From Hysterangium stoloniferum (taxonomy: Eukaryota; Basidiomycota; Agaricomycetes; Hysterangiales; Hysterangiaceae), in assembly GCA_015178975.1 (NCBI GenBank), contig WHVD01000031.1:496001-560000 (forward strand): a DNA stretch of 64,000 bases, written 5' to 3'. How positions within the stretch are numbered: position 1 is the stretch's first letter; every line of letters starts with the position of its first letter. The notes beneath the pieces were generated by a model. The model was given only the letters and a program-made list of their open reading frames with translations, searched no databases and had not been told where the DNA came from. Below are positions 56,776 to 64,000 of this stretch, piece after piece. The position numbers and the translations under genes were made by a program.

Positions 56776-57309
56776 TTAGCTTGGATAATTCTGGAGTTGC
56801 AAATGTCCAGATGCTTCATCAACTTTTAAGCTGATCAAAAAACACTGTGATTCATCCAGTTTACTCACCCTAAAAAATACCACAGCATTGATGAGAGAGA
56901 TTTTTGGAGGTTTGGAGGTTTTGGTAGAAGCTGGAGATACTGTTGAGACTGAAGAGGCTCTGGCCAGATTAGATGCTGCAGGAGGAATGGAAGTGTCGGG
57001 AATCTGGAAATTTATACTGCCCAATCCCCAGTCAATCAACAGATTATATTGGGTGAGCCAGTTGTATCCAAGAATGACTGAACAACTAGAGTCCAACTGT
57101 GTTATGAAAAAAGTAACCATCTGGGATGTTCCACACAGGAACTGGATAGACATGTTGCAGGCTTGAGTAATTGCCATGTTGCTAGTGGTGCTGTCAAACA
57201 GATGCAAAGAACTTGTGGGAACAGAACAGGGTTTCAGATTATGTTTCATGGCAAAGGTGGTATCTACAAAACAATGTGTGGAGCTGAAATCTATCAGAGC
57301 TTGGAACAC
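56776..57309 (-). pseudogene. Gypsy aspartic protease
   Basis: 177 codons. Active site as [15 protein letters not shown], where the conserved D-S-G-A is D-F-S-S, so the catalytic Gly is lost. The second half [19 protein letters not shown] and the linker to RT are typical. Confidence 0.85.
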
Positions 57310-57489
57310 TAAATTTCCAAGAAGGTCAGAAATGAGCTTTACAAATAATGAGTTGGGATTAGAAAGAGTGGATGTATTGAGACAGATAATCTCGGAAACA
57401 TGGAGAGAGTCAACACAACCTTCTGTCCATGCAGATTCCAGAGGGTTGCTTACTCTTTTTTCAACTCTGTGGCAGGTTTTTCCTTGGAT

Positions 57490-58050
57490 GTTGAAGTTGT
57501 AGTGGAAATTTGTTGCACAAGCCTTGGAAGAGTTTGACTTAATGATGCAGTCAGAACCTCGTGTCTGCCTTTCCCACAGAAAAGGTAGAGGTCATTATCC
57601 ATGCATCATTGTTTCTCCTTTGGAGTGAGTTTACTATCAGAACCTAACAAATGGGAAATGTCAGGTTTATCGGAAGTTAACTGTTTTTCCTTGTTGGATT
57701 TCTTGTCTTTCTTCCAATTGGAATTTGATTTGCTGGTATTATTGCCAGAGTTGTTGCCAGAAGACTTGCTAGTTGACACCTTATTGCTTTGAGAACATTC
57801 CATTGGATTTTCTTAGGAAATTTCTGTTTTTTGTTCCCAATAGTGGGTATCAGGTGTTTGAGCTTTCATCCACATGAGTTGGAGAGTTTTCAACTTTCCT
57901 TCCTTGCAGATGTCATCTTTTAGGCATGATAGAAGATCCATATAGAAATGGTGCCTGAGGGTGGAATTGTCCCATGCACAGCATGCAGCAAGGGTATTGA
58001 ACTTGACAAGATAATTGTAAACTTGTTGATTATCCTCTTCTAGATTGGTC
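57490..58050 (-). pseudogene. Gypsy gag 3' part
   Basis: Frame 58130-57813 has NLEEDNQQVYNYLVKFNTLA and CAWDNSTLRHHFYMDLLSCL, the Retrotrans_gag region. Frame 57803-57606 is Ser/Asn/Lys-rich (SSGNNSGNNTSKSNSNWKKD). It leads to the protease at 57309. Confidence 0.75.
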
Positions 58051-58334
58051 ATAGTATCTGGCCATGTCATCAGCAGCTTTGTAGAGTGCAGCTTCTGCTT
58101 CTTTCCTTGCTTCCTGCATGTCTTTGACAAACTGCTCTACAGACTTTATTTTGCTACTTCTGAAAGGCTCAGTTTCTAATCTAGGATGTTTGCCACTATT
58201 CAGGATAAATGGTGTCTGCCTGGTGTGTGCTTGAATCCTGTTATTATGACAGAATTCTGCCAGAGGCAACCATTCTGCCCAATTATCCTGCCTATGGTTG
58301 ACAAAAGAGTCTGAGATATTGTTCTACCTCTTTA
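58051..58334 (-). pseudogene. Gypsy integrase C-terminal fragment from another element
   Basis: Frame 58269-58030 has PLAEFCHNNRIQAHTRQTPF and EAALYKAADDMARYYDQSRR, the end of an integrase core. It is fused head-on to the gag fragment of the neighbour near 58050 in the same strand, so this is a chimeric junction. Confidence 0.8.
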
Positions 58335-58578
58335 TTTACAGGTATTCTCTTCTACACTCGAGCAGTCCCTCAGAATTGTACTTCATAGTCGATTCTCCTT
58401 ATTCATTTTAGCTCTCTATTCTACTTTAGATAGCTATTTCACCTGACCATATTGAACTAAACAGTCAATATGTGTTCGGTCTGTATTAGACTTAGATAGT
58501 CAATACATCTTTGTGTCATACCTAAACAGTTGATATTCTTCATATATAAAATGGTTAGAACTTCCACCACTCTTCACA
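58335..58578 (+). mobile_element. 5' LTR of the gag-protease element, truncated
   Basis: Matches the right part of the LTR at 62450-63089 and of 26270-26857, ends CCACTCTTCACA, and is followed directly by the leader GTGGTGATCC. About 400 bp of its left side are missing. Confidence 0.75.
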
Positions 58579-58654
58579 GTGGTGATCCAGGCCAGACAGC
58601 TCTTTCCCTATGAAGAAAATGTTACTCTACAACTATTAATTTCTAAGCACATAA

Positions 58655-61331
58655 ATGACCACTGGCAAGAACCAAACACCGAGATCTTCAACAACCCCAA
58701 GTAGTTCAAAACCTCATCAAAGACCTGCTAGTCTGGAACCACGCCATAATGTCACCATGAGGAAGTCTTCATTGACTTTTCAAAGACCAGCCCTTTTTGG
58801 GAATTCCCCCAGAGCAGCAGCTGGACCATCAATGGATACTCCCCCTGATCCACATGAGGAACGTCCATAAACCAGGCGGTTGAGCACCCCTGGAGCTAAT
58901 GTCGAGTCTATCCGTGCACCCAAGCCCATCCTCACGTTCCCACCAAGGCAGGTCATGCTCAAGCAGTTTCTTGGAGGTCATATGGTTTATGCTGAGCCTA
59001 TTGACGTGAAATGGGACATGTACTACACCAATCGAATCCCTGCTGATCAGCTTACTCCTTTTGTGGAGGAGTATGATACAGATTACCCTTCTTTACCGGT
59101 GACTGTAGCAGTCGGGCCATCTTATCAGTGCAGGACTTATTCATGCAACCAGGAACCATTGGGGATCTGACACGCTCGATTCCCGAATGGTCGAGTGATG
59201 TTATATCCATTATGGAAGGGGAAAGGATGATTTTTAGACAGGCAGTGTTCTCTTTATTCCTTGAAGTGCTTCGCACACATGATGATGCACTGCAAATTCT
59301 TCACGTCCTACTCAGTGGGGATCATATCGTGCCCAAGGTTTACTACCAGTATATGTACATCCGAATGTTGGAGGAATCTTTTAATGGAGTAATGCCAAAT
59401 CTATCGTTCATGTACTTTACTCTAAGGGGCTGGTTGAAGCGAAATCAGAGGAGGCTCAATAAAATGGTTTTGGAGGTGCTTTATCCTTATAATAATTCAA
59501 TTAAAGTGCCCAATTTGCCCATCTCCATGACTAATTCATTTGTTCGCAACCTAAATGGATCTCCTGATACTCATTTCCTCCATTTGCCCAATCGTCCTGT
59601 CATTTTGCAAGACTTCCCATTGGATATGAGGATGCAAGTTGCAGATCATCTTCAGGAAAAGGGGATTGAAATCTGCACTCCCTTCCATCAGCCTCAGCCA
59701 CATTGGCCTTTGAATATGATCAAAATTAAGAGGGAAATCGCAACAGAACCCAGCCCTGCACCCCATCAGGGGATCCATTGCTCTTGTGTCACATTTGAAA
59801 GAATTTCAGATAATCCTAACTTCAGTGATGAACAACCTGTGATTAGGAATTGATCAGTCGCCAACAGGGGTCAACTGTCCTTCTCTACCACATTCACTGA
59901 GGGTATAGCTGGTCAGGTTGCTGGTCGAGGATTGCTGAATCCAGACAATCCCCACCATTCCCTGCCGATCTCCTTGAATCCCTTTCTGCCACCAGGAGGA
60001 CCCCCTAGCAGTTCATCCAGGACTTCTAATAGTTCAGACTATGGAGGGAATTCGGGATGTGGGGGGCATCACAGTGGAGTACCTAACTCTCCCTTTCCAA
60101 CTCCAATGCAGCCTCGAGCCAGCACGCTCATCAATGGCTTACCTAAGGATAAAAAGATCACTCTTAACACCAACAAGATCAAGATAAAATGGTCTGACCT
60201 TCCTGAATATGATGGAACTCAATCCAAGGCTTTGGACTACATCATGGATATCATGAGTCTCTTGGAGATATCAGACTCCATGAGCACATTGTTAGGAGTC
60301 GCTCTGCCAAGATAACTCACTGGCAATGCCAAGATCTGGTGGAGTGCCCTGGACCATGAGCATCACACTGAATTTAGTCAATCTCATGGATTGTTCCTCT
60401 GGGGCATTGTAGAGGGATTACTCAGAACTCATTGGTGCGAATCCTTAGCCTTAGAATGGGAAGCCATGAAATTTTGAGAAGCCAGCCACGACCATGAGAC
60501 ACCCGTTACATTCAATGTAGAATTAAGCTTTATCGACTCTTATGTGGGTTCCACCAAAATCAAAAGGACAAAATGTGCAGACTCATCCTGACACTACCCA
60601 CAGAATGGCTTTACCTTCTACAAGGACAACCCATTGACGACATCATGAGCTTGCAGACTTATGCTAACAATATGCAAGAGGCTCTGATTAATGCTTGGGT
60701 CCAAACACATCAAGAGCATTATCGGTTTCAGAAGCCCAGAGTCATGATCGCCAAACAGGAAGAGTTGGATCCCTGGCATGAAGAAGAACACTCTAGAGGA
60801 ATCGACCCCACTAATTGAGGCCACATCCTTCTCAGCGAAGCCAAAGATAAAACCATCCCTAGGAGACCTAACGTGAAACAGGGTAAGAAGCACGGCAAGT
60901 TCTTTTTTGAACGAAGTGACAAGAAAAGCATTGCTAAACCCCTGAAGGAGTGCTGGATTTGCGGGAGTTTAGAGCATTTTAAGATTGACTTCCCTCACAT
61001 GGGTAGGATGTCACACTATGTCTCTATTAACAAATGCTCCATGCAGAACCCGACCGAGGAGGCAGAGGATCAGAGGGCTTATGAAACAGTTTATGGATTA
61101 AGCATACAGGGACAAGTACATAATGTTGATGAGGAATTGATTTTCATTTCTGTCTACCTTCCTCAATCAGAGGATGACGTTGTTTTAGATGCAAGTTCGC
61201 CTTCAAATGAGAATGAAGCATCACAAGTCTATGTTTCTATATTGGACTGTGATTTCCTTGAGAAAGGAGACTGGCTGGATGCTCATCATCAGAACTGGAA
61301 AGGTCTGACTGAGATGGGAGCCTTATTGTGA
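58655..61331 (+). pseudogene. Ty3-like Gag polyprotein
   Basis: Structural protein of the particle. Start MTTGKNQTPRSSTTPSSSKP is shared with the second gag at 63167. Regions: Ser/Pro-rich head, conserved block FLGGHMVYAEPIDVKWDMYY, capsid-like segment (60200-60540, with LLEISDSMSTLLGV and LTGNAKIWWSALD), and a zinc knuckle CWICGSLEHFKID whose last Cys is Asp. There are stops at 58868, after RN at 59851, in LPR*LTG, in KF*EAS and after DPTN, plus frameshifts near 59115 and 60570. Comparison with the second gag shows a deletion near 59115. Confidence 0.75.
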
Positions 61332-61494
61332 TCTGAACCTCCTACCATTGAGGAAATCATTGATAAGGAAGTATTTGAGAACCAATCTAAGGAAATAAGT
61401 CAGACCTACATTATAGAAGACCCCTCTGAGTTAGAGGGATCGGAGGAGGAGAACTTCCCCTTCAACCCAGGACAGTTACCCAACCTAATTCCTT

Positions 61495-62140
61495 GTGAGG
61501 AGTCAGACTCTGAAGCGGATGACTACATTCCAAATGCTACACCTGAGGTACCTAACGGTAGATGTGTCAGGAGGAACATCAAACTGGCCACAAGAAAGGA
61601 AAGCAAAAGACCCAGGGTCCAATACCCTTGATCCAGTTGGCTTACGAAAGAGGATTCGACCATCATTTACTGCAGAAGGGATCCCCCAGGTGGATACTCC
61701 AGTATTGGGATTTCAGCATTACATGTCTATGGATGTGTAGGGAACTCTGAAGCCTCTAATCCTATTAAAATCAGGCTGGATGCTGGGGCCGACCTTTCCT
61801 TAATTTCAGAGGATTTTTATAAGGAACTAGAGGACCACCCCAAGCTCAAGCAAGGACTCAAGTTGCACCTCGTACAGCTTACCAGTAATGCTAAAATCTT
61901 AGGATACGTCAATGTCCCCATTTACCTCAAAGATGAAACCAGTATGCTCCTTAAATTTATGACCGAAACATACGTCGTCTGAGGCATGACTGTCCTGATT
62001 CTTCTCAGAGAGGACTTTCACGTGAACTACGAGATTGGAACACTACGAGACCAGTCATTGGGCTCTAGATTGATTCTACCAGGGAGGGTGGGTCTATCCC
62101 AGCCAGTTCCTCCAAGGAGCCACAGCCTTTAGCCTTCTCG
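61495..62140 (+). pseudogene. Ty3-like aspartic protease
   Basis: Around 61765-61980 the plus strand reads IKIRLDAGADLSLISEDFYK and LKLHLVQLTSNAKILGYVNV, a retropepsin with D-A-G-A at the active site. A TGA interrupts after ETYVV. Upstream frame 61495-61740 is its linker from gag. Confidence 0.75.
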
Positions 62141-62185
62141 ATTAGCAAGATCCCTCTTGAGGAACTAGCCAATGACTCATCTGAA

Positions 62186-62440
62186 TTGACTTCTAAAGAC
62201 AAAGGGGTGCATACTGAAAGAGTTGCACAGGCCCTGCAGGATTGTACTATAGAGCTGGAATCAGCTCGATTAGTACCAATCTTTGTCAGAGATCTTATCA
62301 GTGACCAATGGATAGTTGAGGGAGTTGTCTTGCAGAATGATGATGGAAGTATACTAGCCGCTCCCACCACTGCTATCTCTAGAGAACGTGACATGATACC
62401 TCTCGCTAACCCCTCTCTGACACCAAGAATCATTAGATGA
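62186..62440 (+). pseudogene. Protease-RT spacer of the gag-protease element
   Basis: 84 codons, ARLVPIFVRDLISDQWIVEG and AAPTTAISRERDMIPLANP, matching K1 and K2. The frame ends at TGA where K1 has ATT and K2 an Arg codon; the polypurine tract starts at once. Confidence 0.75.
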
Positions 62441-62449
62441 GGGGAAACC
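62437..62449 (+). promoter_or_regulatory. Polypurine tract
   Basis: ATGAGGGGAAACC immediately before the LTR start TGTGAAG. Confidence 0.75.
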
Positions 62450-63089
62450 TGTGAAGGGTATGCATATACGATTAGACTGTGGAATAATATACATATTATT
62501 GTACTTTATTATCTAGTTTTTGTTGCTTTTCTTTTCCTCTCCATATCTTTTGAGCATACCCATATTTCTTAGTTCGAAGTCTTGTGTATATCTATGGGCG
62601 CTCTCGGCGCCAAATGACAGACACCTTTTTACCCAGCAGACACCATCTCGTAACAACTCAATGTCGAATAGCGAGAGTTGTCCAAGGTAATAACTCAGCT
62701 ACTGTAGAGGTAGAGTCTGCTAACACATTCATCAAATTTGGACTCGAACCACAAAGGTCGAGTTCCACTCTTAAGACTCTGCGCTCGTCGACATTGTAGT
62801 CAACTCGCGCTGCTCTCTCTCTCTCTTCCTTAGACATTCAGTCTTACACTGAATATCTATCTTATTTCTAGTCACTAGTTGTACCGTAAAGGTCAACTCT
62901 TTTACTCTCTTGTTCTAACCATCACAAGCAATCGTACCGTTGCTCTTGTGACGTGTAGTGGGTCCCTATACTAGTACTATCAGTCTAGTAATCTATAGTA
63001 TTGTACTGAACGGTCAATACTTTCTAATAGTAGTTGAATAAACACTATCCCTCATATATTGAGCGGTCAGAATCCATCGACTCTTCACA
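62450..63089 (+). mobile_element. LTR of the TGTGAAG family
   Basis: 640 bp with perfect 7 bp terminal inverted repeats TGTGAAG...CTTCACA. A polypurine tract precedes it and the leader GTGGTGATCCGAGCC follows it, so it serves as 3' LTR of the left element and 5' LTR of the right one. Confidence 0.88.
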
Positions 63090-63166
63090 GTGGTGATCCG
63101 AGCCGGATCGTTCTTTTCCTACAAGGAAAGATTTTATTATTTTACTATTAGGACCCGAACACGCGA

Positions 63167-63879
63167 ATGACTATGGGCAAGAACCAAACACCTAGGTCTT
63201 CATCAACTCCGAGTAGTTCCATGCCTCGTCAAAAATCGACTAACTTAGAACCACCCCGTAACATCACTTTGAGGAAGTCTTCGTCGACTTTTCAAGGATC
63301 AGCTCCCCTGGAGGATCCCTCCAGATTAGTAGCTGGATCGTCAACAAACATTCCCCCCGATCTACCTGAGGAACGCTCATCACCTGGGCAATTGAACACC
63401 CCTGGAGCCAACGTTGAGTCTAATCGAGCACCCACGCCCATTCTCAGGTTCCCTCTGAGACAGGTCATTCTTAAGCAGTTCCTCGGAGGTCATATGGTTT
63501 ACGCTCAACCCATCGACTTGCAATGGGATATGTACTACACCAATCGAATCTCTGAGGATCACGTTACTCCCTTTGTGGAGGAGTACAATACGGATTACCC
63601 CATTTTACCAGTAACTGTAGCAGTTTGGTTAGGTCATTATCAAGCGATCTTATCGGCATGGGATTTATTCACGCGACCATGGAACCTTGAGGATTTGACC
63701 CGATCGATCCCCGAATGGTCGAACGAGGTGACAACCATTATGGAAGGAGGAAGAAGGATTCTCAAGCGGGAGGTGTTTTCTCTATTCCTTGAAGCACTTT
63801 GTATGCATGATGATGTGTTGCAGATCCTGCACGTCCTGCTCGGCGGAGATCATGTTGTGCCTAAGGTTGACTACCAGTA
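63167..63879 (+). CDS. Ty3-like Gag, second copy, interrupted at the window edge
   Basis: Open for about 238 codons without a stop, so better preserved than the first copy. Start MTMGKNQTPRSSSTPSSSMP. It keeps FLGGHMVYAQPIDLQWDMYY and continues VWLGHYQAILSAWDLFTRPW and NLEDLTRSIPEWSNEV where copy 1 has a deletion. The frame is cut at 63880 by a Tc1-type end; copy 1 reads CAGTATATG through the same site. Confidence 0.75.
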
Positions 63880-64000
63880 CAGTGGGTCAAAAAACTGCCC
63901 CAATGTTTGTGCATTTTAGAAAGATTGATATTGTGTGAAGGAATGATATCAGCAAAAATTCTGAAAAATTCACATGATATACTAGAACATGTTGGCTATC
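63880..64000 (+). mobile_element. End of a Tc1-like element or MITE, truncated by the window
   Basis: CAGTGGGTCAAAAAACTGCCCC preceded by TA (63878-63879). The 121 bp match the inverse of 49493-49613. The other end lies outside the window. Confidence 0.85.

Larger units (their letters stand above)
58579..62449 (+). mobile_element. Nonautonomous Ty3-like element, gag and protease only
   Basis: Internal region between two LTRs. Starts with the presumed primer-binding area GTGGTGATCCAGGCC, contains gag, zinc knuckle, protease and the spacer motif NPSLTPRIIR, and then goes straight to a polypurine tract and the 3' LTR. In copies K1 and K2 the same spacer is followed by RT, RNase H and integrase; here these are absent. 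Confidence 0.7.

Overview
This window is nuclear DNA from a filamentous basidiomycete, most likely an agaricomycete. The evidence is two multi-exon genes with many short GT-AG introns (mostly 50-85 nt), a fused fungal betaine-lipid synthase, a membrane-anchored fungal P450, a hydrolase-NB-ARC-TPR NLR receptor, and a dense mix of Ty3/gypsy, Tc1/mariner and Helitron remnants. I see no tRNA, rRNA or CRISPR array. No species is named because nothing in the sequence decides it.

Layout. 0.7-8.8 kb is host DNA: betaine-lipid synthase (12 exons, minus), a 75-codon unknown gene with a TATA box (plus), and a cytochrome P450 (11 exons, minus). For both large genes the splice model joins to a length divisible by three and restores family motifs across the introns. 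11-21 kb is nested transposon DNA: a first copy of a Ty3/gypsy pol (K1) broken by a 2.7 kb insertion, which itself holds a minisatellite and a solo LTR, and broken again by another solo LTR. 21.0-24.8 kb is a Tc1-like transposon with about 200 bp terminal inverted repeats, split by a second element that carries a purine-rich minisatellite. 25-27 kb holds gypsy fragments. 28-38 kb is a duplicated flanking segment surrounding a decayed Helitron Rep gene.

38.6-43.3 kb is the most complete accessory gene: an NLR with a SesB-like alpha/beta hydrolase, an NB-ARC ATPase and an array of near-identical 42-residue TPRs. The array is broken by two indels that together restore frame, and an LTR supplies the downstream stop. 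43.3-48.3 kb is one internally deleted chromovirus with both LTRs and a near-matching target duplication. Between its chromodomain and polypurine tract it carries an antisense coiled-coil/Cys-rich gene with its own TATA box. 48-58 kb holds a Tc1 remnant, gypsy fragments, a GC-rich host-like ORF and a second copy of the K pol (K2), which has a different LTR insertion. 58.3-64 kb is a plus-strand Ty3-like element with gag and protease but no RT, RNase H or integrase, then its LTR, then a second gag interrupted by a Tc1 end.

K1 and K2 act as empty-site controls for each other, so insertion boundaries and target duplications can be read directly. Most transposon ORFs carry stops, and many look like C-to-T changes.
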